Positions 57,718 through 64,000 of a stretch of DNA of 64,000 nucleotides are shown here, in pieces. The position numbers were made by a program, and so were the translations under genes. The notes beneath the pieces were generated by a model, which searched no databases, had not been told where the DNA came from, and saw only the letters and a program-made list of their open reading frames with translations. Numbering within the stretch: the first letter of the stretch is position 1; every line of letters starts with the position of its first letter. The DNA comes from an uncultured Lachnospiraceae bacterium (lineage in GTDB: Bacteria > Bacillota > Clostridia > Lachnospirales > Lachnospiraceae): NCBI GenBank assembly GCA_910584915.1, contig CAJUDM010000009.1, positions 91,290 to 155,289 on the forward strand, written 5' to 3'.

Positions 57718-57843
57718 ATGAAGATAGGAATAGTAGCGCTGATAGTTGCGGTAAGCTATTTAGTTGGCAAGAACTTTGGGGTTGGAATAGGTACTGCGAC
57801 GTATTCGGCCTTACTGATTCTTTATAAAAAGGTAAGTTGCTAA
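57718..57843 (+). CDS. Small membrane protein (P6)
   Basis: 41 residues from ATG 57718, preceded by AGAGGAGGTGAGGGAG. IGIVALIVAVSYLVGKNFGV, then TYSALLILYKKVSC: one or two spans, like a small holin or inhibitor peptide. Overlaps M6 by four bases. Confidence 0.7.
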   Translation: MKIGIVALIVAVSYLVGKNFGVGIGTATYSALLILYKKVSC

Positions 57844-58466
57844 ATATGTTTTTCCATATATTTAAGAAATGCCAATGCAAAAACTGCGCTTAATAGTAGC
57901 ATTATGAGTTTGTTCGTGTCATTCGCATTTTCGTATGCAAAATACAAACAAGCAATGAAGCAAAGGAATGCAAATAAAAAAGTAACAAGAACGATGGCCC
58001 ATAAAAAGGTTGACGCTAATACATAAAAAAGAAAGTAACTCCAATGTTTGTATTGATGTCGGGTAACACGATAGGAAAAGCTTCTGGTTTTTAATCCTAA
58101 TTTCCGGCAGGTCTTATCGTATAGCTTATCAACGTAGGAGCAAAGCTGATTGAAATTTTGCTGAGAAGGGCTTTGCGAACAATAATAAAAAAGTTCCAGC
58201 AATTTGCCATCTGCAAGACTTTTATTTATCTCGATAATTTGTAACGCTTTTTCAAGATATGTGGTTTGAATTTTTTGATATAAAACAGGTTCAAGCAAAT
58301 TGAATAATGGGAATATTATTTTTTCATACCGTTCTCTGGTGAAGGAAATAGAGGATTCTTTTTTAAAAATGTAGAAAGAAAGAATGGCAGTGCAAAGAAT
58401 TCCTATAAAGTTTAGTAAATCAGAATTTGTTTGTAGGTTATTTGATAGTAAATCAGAAAAATGCAT
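57840..58466 (-). CDS. Membrane protein with N-terminal anchor (M6)
   Basis: 208 residues. Span near the start (FIGILCTAILSFYIF), then a helical domain with ERYEKIIFPLFNLLEPVL, and two spans at the end (FLFYVLASTFLWAIVLV, LLLSAVFALAFLKY). Its anchor-plus-helical layout matches M7 (ERFEKLYAPFEKMI), so the two are probably distant relatives. Unknown function. Alpha-class promoter R6. Confidence 0.7.
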   Translation of the reverse strand: MHFSDLLSNNLQTNSDLLNFIGILCTAILSFYIFKKESSISFTRERYEKIIFPLFNLLEPVLYQKIQTTYLEKALQIIEINKSLADGKLLELFYYCSQSPSQQNFNQLCSYVDKLYDKTCRKLGLKTRSFSYRVTRHQYKHWSYFLFYVLASTFLWAIVLVTFLFAFLCFIACLYFAYENANDTNKLIMLLLSAVFALAFLKYMEKHI

Positions 58467-58586
58467 GAAGAGTCTCCCTTTACATATGGCAGTATTTGGT
58501 TCGGGCAGGAGCCTGTACTTACAGTATAGGAAAGTGGAGAAGTAAATTCAAGTGAAAAAACAGAATGAGAGGAGGTGAGGGGAAAG
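58467..58586. promoter_or_regulatory. Array intergenic element R6 (alpha class)
   Basis: Minus strand TTGAAT (58551-58546), 17 bases, TATACT (58528-58523). Palindrome CTGTACTTACAG (58513-58524). Leader arms GGTTC/GAGCC still pair through G-U compared with R3. Confidence 0.78.
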
Positions 58587-58778
58587 GTGAAGGAATTTAT
58601 TTGCCAGCATATAGGAGCTTTGATAGTTCTTGTCCCTGCCATATTGTACTGTTTATACCTTAGCTGGAAAGATTATCTGGAATGTAAATTTGATTCCATG
58701 TGGGACGGAAAGCCCTGGGATGAAGCAGAGTATCAAAGGCGGGTAAGAGAATGGGAAGAAGAGAAGAAATCAAAATGA
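58587..58778 (+). CDS. Small membrane protein (P7)
   Basis: 63 residues from GTG 58587, eleven bases after GGAGG; a GTG at 58575 lies within the site. Span ALIVLVPAILYCLYLSW, then an acidic/basic end EAEYQRRVREWEEEKKSK. Overlaps M7 by nine bases. Confidence 0.65.
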   Translation: MKEFICQHIGALIVLVPAILYCLYLSWKDYLECKFDSMWDGKPWDEAEYQRRVREWEEEKKSK

Positions 58779-59216
58779 CTTATCCCACCTTTTGGCAATT
58801 TTGTCTGCATGTTTTATGGAGTAAGGTTCGAGAAACAGCTCTCTGCATAATACATTGAAAACAAGCGATATCCGCTGCTCAATCATAAAGAAGCATTTAT
58901 CAGTTTCTTCGATATCTTTGGCGGCAGGGGTGTCATAAACCCACTTAAAGCGTAAGAGCAGCTCTTTCAATTCAGAATCTGCGTATTCGTAGTTGTTAAA
59001 AAGCAGTTCAAAAAACTGCCTTTGCAGACCAGAGTCCAGGTCAGAAAATTGAAAGGCACCATGCGTATGAAGCCATATCATCTTTTCAAATGGGGCATAA
59101 AGTTTTTCAAAACGTTCTGATTTACGGGTATATTTTTCAGAATGGCGCTCCTGAAGGCGGCTGAAAAAATAACCAACGATAAGGGAAATTATACTTACTA
59201 CTAATTCAATAGGCAT
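58770..59216 (-). CDS. Membrane-anchored helical protein (M7)
   Basis: 148 residues from the ATG at 59216, with AAAGGAGG upstream; longer in-frame starts reach across the R7 element and are unlikely. Anchor ELVVSIISLIVGYFFSRL, then YTRKSERFEKLYAPFEKM and a helical domain (FQFSDLDSGLQRQFFELLF). Related in plan to M6 without the terminal spans. Unknown. Confidence 0.7.
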   Translation of the reverse strand: MPIELVVSIISLIVGYFFSRLQERHSEKYTRKSERFEKLYAPFEKMIWLHTHGAFQFSDLDSGLQRQFFELLFNNYEYADSELKELLLRFKWVYDTPAAKDIEETDKCFFMIEQRISLVFNVLCRELFLEPYSIKHADKIAKRWDKSF

Positions 59217-59360
59217 GGCGGGAACCTCCTTTTTAATTTCAATATGGCGATGCTGATAAAGGGGATTATAGCAGATGGGGTGAAGGAGAGCAAGTAAATT
59301 GAAAATCTTATGAAATGAGACAAAATGAATAAGAAAACAGAATGAGAGGAGGTGAGGGAG
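59217..59360. promoter_or_regulatory. Array intergenic element R7 (degenerate beta class)
   Basis: TGATAAAGGGGATTATAGCA (59254-59273) is a worn version of the beta site. The plus side keeps ACAGAATGAGAGGAGGTGAG before the 59361 gene. Confidence 0.55.
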
Positions 59361-59645
59361 GTGTTGAGGAAAATATATGAAGAATTGGTGGCGATAAGAA
59401 AAGAGCTCCAGATGAAAAAGAACAATATAAGCTTTTCTATAGAAGACATAAATACGAAGAGGGATCCGTATCAAGTTGCCAGAACAGAATGGAGGCGCTT
59501 TGAGCTGCTCACATCGGATGAGTCAGAAAAGAAACGCCTGGAAAAGCTGATCGCGGAGAAAAACCTTTCCAGGCAGGACTTAGCCGTTATTCTATTTGGT
59601 CTTCGTGTTCTGCCCGGATATGGGAAAGAAGATTTTGATATTTAA
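59361..59645 (+). CDS. Uncharacterised small phage protein
   Basis: 94-95 residues from GTG 59361 (or TTG 59364), eight bases after GGAGG. A helical start KIYEELVAIRKELQMKKNN, then YQVARTEWRRFELLTSDESE and LIAEKNLSRQDLAVILFGLR. No span, no family. No minus-strand partner overlaps it. It is followed by 59713. Confidence 0.65.
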   Translation: MLRKIYEELVAIRKELQMKKNNISFSIEDINTKRDPYQVARTEWRRFELLTSDESEKKRLEKLIAEKNLSRQDLAVILFGLRVLPGYGKEDFDI

Positions 59646-59712
59646 CAAAGCGGCTCGTGGGAAAACCTTAGTCATGGAGCCGGAAGGAAGGGAATAGAGG
59701 CAGGTAGAAAAC

Positions 59713-60036
59713 ATGGATACATTTTTAAAGATAATAAACAGCTGTTTTACTGAAGAACAGATTCCGGTTCTCAAATTGGCGTTGCGGTCAGGGGCAAAAG
59801 TATATCTATACGGACGCGGGCTGGGGAAATCGCTGTTAGCAGAAACTTTTCGAAATGCAGGTTATGCCGTATTAGAGCCGGCTGATTGTCCGGATTCGAT
59901 CGGGCCGCTTGAGCTCCGGGATGAAGAAGGCCTGGTAGCGGTCTGTGTGAGGAATACCCCGAAAGAACGGATACCGGATGTCTACGATATCCTCCTGGGG
60001 TGCCCTGAAGAGATTGCCGGATGGGTTAATCAGTAA
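59713..60036 (+). CDS. Mini P-loop-like protein (P8)
   Basis: 107 residues. KVYLYGRGLGKSLLAETFRN resembles a Walker A loop (GxxxGKS), followed by AGYAVLEPADCP and LVAVCVRNTPKERIPDVYDI. There is no clear Walker B. Too short for a normal kinase; may bind nucleotide or be a domain remnant. Overlaps M8 by 11 bases. Confidence 0.6.
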   Translation: MDTFLKIINSCFTEEQIPVLKLALRSGAKVYLYGRGLGKSLLAETFRNAGYAVLEPADCPDSIGPLELRDEEGLVAVCVRNTPKERIPDVYDILLGCPEEIAGWVNQ

Positions 60037-60316
60037 AGTGTACCGTACCGATGTTAAAGTACCAGTTTGGCTCCCGGGCGCCACGGACTGGTGAGGCTTT
60101 GTAGCCGGATTTGACCATAGCCTCCATAAAGCATCGGGACGTTATGTGATGCCCCTTATCAGGACCGGTCAGCCGGTTGAACCGTGCTTTTAAAAAGTAT
60201 GCTGAATGCTTTCGATTTATACTCTCAATCTGCTTGAAATTTGTTTCTATGTATTTCAAGAGAAGAGCCTTATCCTCGGGGCTGAGATCATTGAAAGAGT
60301 CTGCATTTGGCAGCAT
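60026..60316 (-). CDS. Uncharacterised protein (M8)
   Basis: 96 residues. LSPEDKALLLKYIETNFKQI, a middle YFLKARFNRLTGPDKGHHIT and an end EPNWYFNIGTVHFTD. It resembles small phage proteins with a winged-helix-like fold, but I cannot name it. Alpha-class element R8 upstream. Last of the minus-strand array genes. Confidence 0.65.
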   Translation of the reverse strand: MLPNADSFNDLSPEDKALLLKYIETNFKQIESINRKHSAYFLKARFNRLTGPDKGHHITSRCFMEAMVKSGYKASPVRGAREPNWYFNIGTVHFTD

Positions 60317-60406
60317 GATTACTATCTCCTTTCTTTCGTATTCCAGATGGCGGTCTGGTACTTACAGTATAGGAGATAAAAAGCATCAAATCAAGAAAGG
60401 AGCGTA
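60317..60406. promoter_or_regulatory. Array intergenic element R8 (alpha class)
   Basis: Minus strand TTGATT (60394-60389), 17 bases, TATACT (60371-60366). Site TGGTACTTACAG (60356-60367). The leader hairpin here is CCAGA/TCTGG, a different sequence in the same place. Confidence 0.75.
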
Positions 60407-60736
60407 ATGAAAAAGATAAAAACAGCATTTCTTTTGTTGGTTTTACTTTTTATTCTTTCAGGTTGTGGAAATAAGATCACATCTGGAAAAGTGTATGAAA
60501 AAGAGTTTATACCAGCACATACTGAAACGCAACTTATGCCTATTGTAAGTTCAAATGGAAAAACAGTTACAACAATACTTATACCTCAAACAAACATTGT
60601 TCCGGATAAATATTACATAAAAATTCAATCGGCGGAACCGGGCGAGGATGGGGAATACAAAAAGGCGACATACAGTGTATCAGAAGATATTTTTAATCAG
60701 TATGAAGTGGGAGATTTTTATTCCCATGAAAATTAA
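60407..60736 (+). CDS. Prophage lipoprotein
   Basis: 109 residues, AAAGGAG before the ATG. Signal AFLLLVLLFILSGCGNK with a clear lipobox LSGC. The mature part begins KITSGKVYEKEFIPAHTE and contains VPDKYYIKIQSAEPGED. Small lipoproteins of this kind are found in phages and conjugative elements; some block superinfection at the surface. That role is an inference. Confidence 0.8.
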   Translation: MKKIKTAFLLLVLLFILSGCGNKITSGKVYEKEFIPAHTETQLMPIVSSNGKTVTTILIPQTNIVPDKYYIKIQSAEPGEDGEYKKATYSVSEDIFNQYEVGDFYSHEN

Positions 60737-60889
60737 AAAGTTCCGGCGGTACGGACATACCAACCGGAACAATTCAAAATTTTCAACAACTCCACTATAG
60801 CATTCCTTCCGCGGAAAGGCAAATGAATTTTGGCGAAAAAGGACATGCAGTGGTACATAGGATTAACAAAAAGGGCAGGAGGTGCAGGC

Positions 60890-61042
60890 ATGAAAAAGCA
60901 GAAAGAGATCGAATGCACCGTGGAATTTACAGACGGGGCGATAGACAGGATCACGGACGCCTTTGTGGATCTGTACTACCAGATCGAGGACGGGATCTAC
61001 AAAGGCCCGCTGCTCCCGAAACAGACAGAGGAAACCGCGTAA
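60890..61042 (+). CDS. Small conserved phage protein
   Basis: 50 residues from the ATG at 60890, after AGGAGGTGCAGG; an in-frame ATG at 60830 has no site. KKQKEIECTVEFTDGAIDRI, FVDLYYQIEDGIYKGPLLP. A first member of the rightward block with higher GC than the array. Function unknown. Confidence 0.7.
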   Translation: MKKQKEIECTVEFTDGAIDRITDAFVDLYYQIEDGIYKGPLLPKQTEETA

Positions 61043-61084
61043 GCGGTTAACGATAGGACAAGCATATTATAAGGAGGTAGCTGG

Positions 61085-61264
61085 ATGAGCGGATTAGAGG
61101 CAGAGAAACTGCAGGAGCGGATCCGGGGAATGACGGAGGAGCAGCAGAGGGTGGTAGCCAGCACACTGCCGGATGAGATACTCTGGGAGGCAGTCTACGG
61201 CAGGTTTTCATACTTGCGGGAAAAGGTAATGGGAGCCCGCCTGCCGGTGGACGGCAGGGGATAG
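61085..61264 (+). CDS. Small phage protein, 59 residues
   Basis: ATG at 61085 with AAGGAGG upstream. MSGLEAEKLQERIRGMTEEQ, then a helical part TLPDEILWEAVYGRFSYLRE. Not recognised. Spacing and ribosome site are consistent with the operon. Confidence 0.65.
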   Translation: MSGLEAEKLQERIRGMTEEQQRVVASTLPDEILWEAVYGRFSYLREKVMGARLPVDGRG

Positions 61265-61278
61265 GAAAGGAGGAAGCT

Positions 61279-61473
61279 ATGGGATATAAAATATGCCCGT
61301 ACTGCGGTGCGGCGCTGGATCCGGGAGAGAAGTGCGACTGCAGGGAAGAGGCAGAGGCTATCGGCGCTGCGGCAGCGCAGCAGGAAGGAGCCGCCGGCAC
61401 AGACCGGACAGGCTCAGAGAACAGAACATATCCACAGGATAACAAAAAAAGAGAGGAGAAACGCAATGAATGA
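61279..61473 (+). CDS. Small zinc-ribbon phage protein
   Basis: 64 residues. CPYCGAALDPGEKCDC is a four-Cys zinc ribbon, followed by an alanine/glutamate-rich tail. GGAAAGGAGG precedes the ATG. Overlaps the next gene by eight bases. Confidence 0.72.
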   Translation: MGYKICPYCGAALDPGEKCDCREEAEAIGAAAAQQEGAAGTDRTGSENRTYPQDNKKREEKRNE

Positions 61474-61966
61474 GATCAGGATCATCATCGAAGGGATCAA
61501 TGAACTGACAGAAGCAGTGAGGGCGCTGGCGGGAGTAAAAGGAGGGCAGGCGCCGGCGGGGATACAGGCACCGTACGGACAGCCTCCGCAGCAGGCAGCA
61601 ACTCCTGCTGCGGGACAGAACTATGGGGCAGGGGCAGTACCGATGGCGGCGTCCGTTCCGGTACAGGCGCCGAATGCCCCGGTACAGCAGCTGGGCGGTT
61701 CGGTACAGGCGCAGAGCGTTCCGACGCAGATGCCGAATGCCCTGGCACAGCCGGCGGCAGGGGCGGCGATCCCGACCACTACCGTTACGCCGGGCTACTC
61801 CTTAGAACAGCTCCAGGTGGCGGCGGCAGGGCTCACCAGCGCGGGGAAGATGCCCCAGGTGGCAGGGATACTGCAGGGCTTCGGCATACAGGCGATGACG
61901 GAGCTGCCAAAAGAGCGTTACGGGGAGTTCGCCGCCGCCCTGAGGGAGGCAGGTGCACAGGTCTGA
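61466..61966 (+). CDS. Phage protein with Ala/Pro/Gln-rich linker
   Basis: 166 residues from the ATG at 61466. An N-terminal helix (RIIIEGINELTEAVRALAG), a long low-complexity Gln/Pro/Ala linker (residues 28-105), then a helical C-terminal domain (YSLEQLQVAAAGLTSAGKM, FGIQAMTELPKERYGEFAAA). The layout fits a recruitment or annealing accessory protein. It ends one base into DUF2800. Confidence 0.68.
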   Translation: MNEIRIIIEGINELTEAVRALAGVKGGQAPAGIQAPYGQPPQQAATPAAGQNYGAGAVPMAASVPVQAPNAPVQQLGGSVQAQSVPTQMPNALAQPAAGAAIPTTTVTPGYSLEQLQVAAAGLTSAGKMPQVAGILQGFGIQAMTELPKERYGEFAAALREAGAQV

Positions 61967-63216
61967 TGGGGAAGAAGAAAGAAGAGAGGGCGCATGCGCT
62001 GCTGGCAGCTTCCAGCGCGAAGAAGTGGATCCACTGCCCGCCTTCCGCGAGGCTGGAGGACAGCCTTGCGGAGGAAGAGTCAGGCTACGCAAAGGAGGGG
62101 ACGCTGGCGCACAGCATCTGTGAACTGAAGCTGCAGAAGCTGTTTACAAATAAGAACATGACGGAGCGGGCGTACAAGGGGCGGTTAAAGAAACTGCAGC
62201 AGGAAGCGCTGTATGCGCCGGAGATGGAAGGCTATACCGATGAGTACGCAGACTATGTGTCCAGTATCGCGCTCAGCTTCCCGACAGTCCCGTTCATAGC
62301 CGTGGAGAAGAGGCTCGATTACAGTCCCTGGGCGCCGGAAGGCTTCGGGACAGGGGACGCCGTCATCATCCACGGGAAGCAGCTCCATGTCATCGATTTT
62401 AAATATGGGAAAGGCGTTCCGGTGAAAGCAGAGGAGAACCCCCAGCTGATGCTCTATGCCCTGGGAGCCTACCACGAGTTCGGGATGCTTTTCCAGATCG
62501 AGGAGGCGTGCCTCCATATCGTACAGCCGCGGATCCCCAATAATTCCGCATGGACGGTATCCATGGAGAAGCTGCTGGATTGGGGGGAGCAGGTCGTAAA
62601 GCCCGCGGCGGAACTGGCTTACAAAGGAGAGGGCGAATTCCGGCCCGCGGATTACTGCAGGGGCGACAGCGAGAATTACTGCAGGAACGGGTTCTGCAAG
62701 GCCTACGGCAGGTGCCGGGCGACCGCCGGGCAGAACCTGGCGCTGATGGAGGAAGCGTTCGATACGGAACGCAATGAGAAGAAGCTGCCGCCCATGCTCT
62801 CCTGGGAGGAAGTGGGCGCCCTGTTAAAGAAGGCGATGTTCTTGAAGAACTGGGTGGAGAGCCTGGAAAAGGCTTCCTTAAACCACCTTGTCTCCGGCGG
62901 GGAGCTCCCCGGCTGGAAGATCGTCGAGGGAAGGAGCAGCCGGAAGCTGTCCGACGCGGATGCGGCGTTAGGGGAGCTTGTAAAAGCCGGATACGAGGAG
63001 GCGGTGCTGTATACCAGGGAGCCCCTCTCGCTCACGGAGCTCGAAAAAGTCTGCAGCAAAGAAGACAGGCAGAACATCCTGTCCAGGTACATCATAAAGC
63101 CGCAGGGGAAGCCGACGTTAGCGCCGGCTGACGATAAGAGGGGGGCGATGGAGATACGGAGGGTATCTGCTGACGAAGCCTTCGGCGGCGAGAATTCATA
63201 TAAGGAGGAAACGTAA
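61966..63216 (+). CDS. DUF2800 phage nuclease-like protein
   Basis: 416 residues. LLAASSAKKWIHCPPSARLE start, KEGTLAHSICELKL with the conserved His, GFGTGDAVIIHG and VIDFKYGKGVPV (the D and D-x-K of a RecB/Cas4-like PD-(D/E)XK site), and four cysteines (DYCRGDSENYCRNGFCKAYGRC) that may bind an Fe-S cluster as in Cas4/AddB. Usual next to DUF2815 and a phage DNA polymerase. Likely a recombination exonuclease. Confidence 0.92.
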   Translation: MGKKKEERAHALLAASSAKKWIHCPPSARLEDSLAEEESGYAKEGTLAHSICELKLQKLFTNKNMTERAYKGRLKKLQQEALYAPEMEGYTDEYADYVSSIALSFPTVPFIAVEKRLDYSPWAPEGFGTGDAVIIHGKQLHVIDFKYGKGVPVKAEENPQLMLYALGAYHEFGMLFQIEEACLHIVQPRIPNNSAWTVSMEKLLDWGEQVVKPAAELAYKGEGEFRPADYCRGDSENYCRNGFCKAYGRCRATAGQNLALMEEAFDTERNEKKLPPMLSWEEVGALLKKAMFLKNWVESLEKASLNHLVSGGELPGWKIVEGRSSRKLSDADAALGELVKAGYEEAVLYTREPLSLTELEKVCSKEDRQNILSRYIIKPQGKPTLAPADDKRGAMEIRRVSADEAFGGENSYKEET

Positions 63217-64000
63217 TGGCGATCACAACAGGAAAAGTAAGGGCGAGCTTTGTCCATATCTTCCAGCCCAGCATTCCCCAGAACGGCGGGGATCCGAAAT
63301 ATTCGATCACGCTGCTGATCCCGAAGGGGGATACGGCGACGTTAAATAACATCTACGCGGAGATAGAGAAAGCCAAGCGGGAAGGTGTGCAGAAATTCGG
63401 AGGGAGCATACCGCCCGTGTGCAGGGTACCGATTTATGACGGGGACGGCGTGAGGCCTGCGTCCGGGGAACCCTTCGGGGAGGAGTGCAGGGGTTGCATG
63501 GTGATGACGGCATCGGCGAAGCTCCAGCCCTCCATCGTGGGGCTGGACATGCAGGACATCTTAAACCCGGCGGACGTGTACAGCGGGTGTTATGTCCGGG
63601 CGAACATTAACTTCTTCGCCTATAACACGAACGGCAACAAGGGGATCGGGTGCGGGTTAAACGCCGTGCAGAAAATCGCGGACGGGGAGCCCCTCACAGC
63701 GCGGGTGTCCGTGGAGGAGGCCTTTGGCGGCGCCAATGCCTATACCCAGGCGGCGCCTCCGCCTGCAGGCGGATACAATCAGGCGGGACAGTACGGACAG
63801 CAGGCACCTCCGCCCATGGGCGGATATACCCCGGCGGGGCAGTACGGGCAGCCGTCGCTCCCGCCCGCGAGAGGATACTATCAGGCGGGACAGCCCGCAC
63901 ACCAGCCGGTACCCCAGGGGATGCCGCAGTACAATGCACAGCAGGTCGACCCGATCACGGGAAAGCCGATGCTCACAGGAGGGATAATGGGACTGCAATG
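63216..64000 (+). CDS. DUF2815 ssDNA-binding-like protein, 3' end outside the window
   Basis: At least 261 residues; the frame runs off the right edge. MAITTGKVRASFVHIFQPSI, KYSITLLIPKG, then VQKIADGEPLTARVSVEEAFGG. DUF2815 is an SSB-like phage protein paired with DUF2800. From about residue 175 there is a Gly/Gln/Pro/Tyr repeat tail (GGYNQAGQYGQ, GGYTPAGQYGQ, RGYYQAGQP), like the flexible tails of SSB proteins that bind partners. Overlaps DUF2800 by one base, with AAGGAGGAAACG before the ATG. Confidence 0.9.
   Translation, partial: MAITTGKVRASFVHIFQPSIPQNGGDPKYSITLLIPKGDTATLNNIYAEIEKAKREGVQKFGGSIPPVCRVPIYDGDGVRPASGEPFGEECRGCMVMTASAKLQPSIVGLDMQDILNPADVYSGCYVRANINFFAYNTNGNKGIGCGLNAVQKIADGEPLTARVSVEEAFGGANAYTQAAPPPAGGYNQAGQYGQQAPPPMGGYTPAGQYGQPSLPPARGYYQAGQPAHQPVPQGMPQYNAQQVDPITGKPMLTGGIMGLQ

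Larger units (their letters stand above)
44230..64000. mobile_element. Prophage with serine recombinase, left end; right end outside the window
   Basis: The left edge is set by the broken M23 gene and the recombinase at 44255. Content in order: recombinase, toxin-antitoxin and accessory genes, LexA-like repressor and cro-like gene facing each other, an interleaved array of small genes, then phage proteins including DUF2800 and DUF2815. Those two are usual near phage replication genes in Clostridia. No structural genes are visible yet, so at least as much again should follow. Exact attachment bases cannot be fixed from one end. Confidence 0.85.

Noticed and set aside
44230..64000. Conjugative element (ICE)
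   Set aside because: A serine recombinase fits both, but a LexA-like repressor facing cro, DUF2800 and DUF2815, and no conjugation genes favour a prophage. The right end is not visible, so this is not absolute.

Overview
The window is about 64 kb of a low-to-mid GC Gram-positive chromosome. Protein sequences, gene content and signals (strong GGAGG ribosome sites, TTGACA/TATAAT promoters, BlaI, Rrf2 and YwnA-type regulators, a C5-pathway hem cluster, a DUF6033-like protein) point to Clostridia, most likely Lachnospiraceae. No rRNA, tRNA or CRISPR array was recognised.

Chromosomal part (1 to about 44,235). It starts with a cut-off HD-domain protein, a DUF3298-type lipoprotein and a YxeA-like protein. 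A sulfur block follows: nifS-type cysteine desulfurase, nifU-like scaffold, mnmA and cysK. Both nifS and cysK carry a CCTAYT...AGTAGG inverted repeat at their promoters. Next come a YwnA-type Rrf2 regulator with its probable target ywnB, a zinc-macrodomain/class M sirtuin pair, apbE, an AAA/DUF4143 ATPase and a TrpB2-type synthase. A BlaI/BlaR1-like pair appears to control a secreted protein through a near-perfect BlaI box. From 17.8 to 24.4 kb there is a duplicated family of uncharacterised proteins interrupted by transposase scars. Then come hemA-hemC-cobA/hemD-hemB-hemL (tetrapyrrole synthesis to precorrin-2), an alcohol/aldehyde dehydrogenase pair, a DegV protein and precorrin-2 dehydrogenase. 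Three large minus-strand membrane proteins, a DUF6033-like protein and a CDF metal exporter close this part.

Prophage (about 44,230 to beyond the right edge). A large serine recombinase lies directly against the truncated 5' side of an M23 peptidase gene, so the left attachment site is probably inside that gene. Between recombinase and repressor is an accessory zone: an Fst/par-like type I toxin-antitoxin locus, a Uma2 protein, a small membrane protein overlapping a large TPR/membrane protein, a TxpA/holin-like type I toxin with antisense RNA, a decayed NYN-domain gene, a YafQ/RelB-type pair, and a duplicated piece of the repressor region. Four copies of a 16-bp palindrome (GTTGCGACGTCGCAAC) punctuate this zone. 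After a LexA-like repressor and a cro-like gene, the early region runs rightward into DUF2800 and DUF2815 phage genes, where the window ends.

The most unusual feature is the early region from 53.6 to 60.4 kb, with an outlying copy at 46.9 to 48.9 kb. Small plus-strand genes, mostly single-membrane-span proteins, are interleaved with minus-strand genes, and every one of nine convergent pairs overlaps at its 3' ends. Successive pairs are separated by short related intergenic elements of two classes. Each class has a minus-strand promoter, a palindromic operator-like site and a leader inverted repeat, and a conserved AGAGGAGGTGAGGGAG-like ribosome site lies on the plus side. I read this as a modular array of prophage accessory genes expressed against the direction of the early operon. 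Its function is inferred, not shown.
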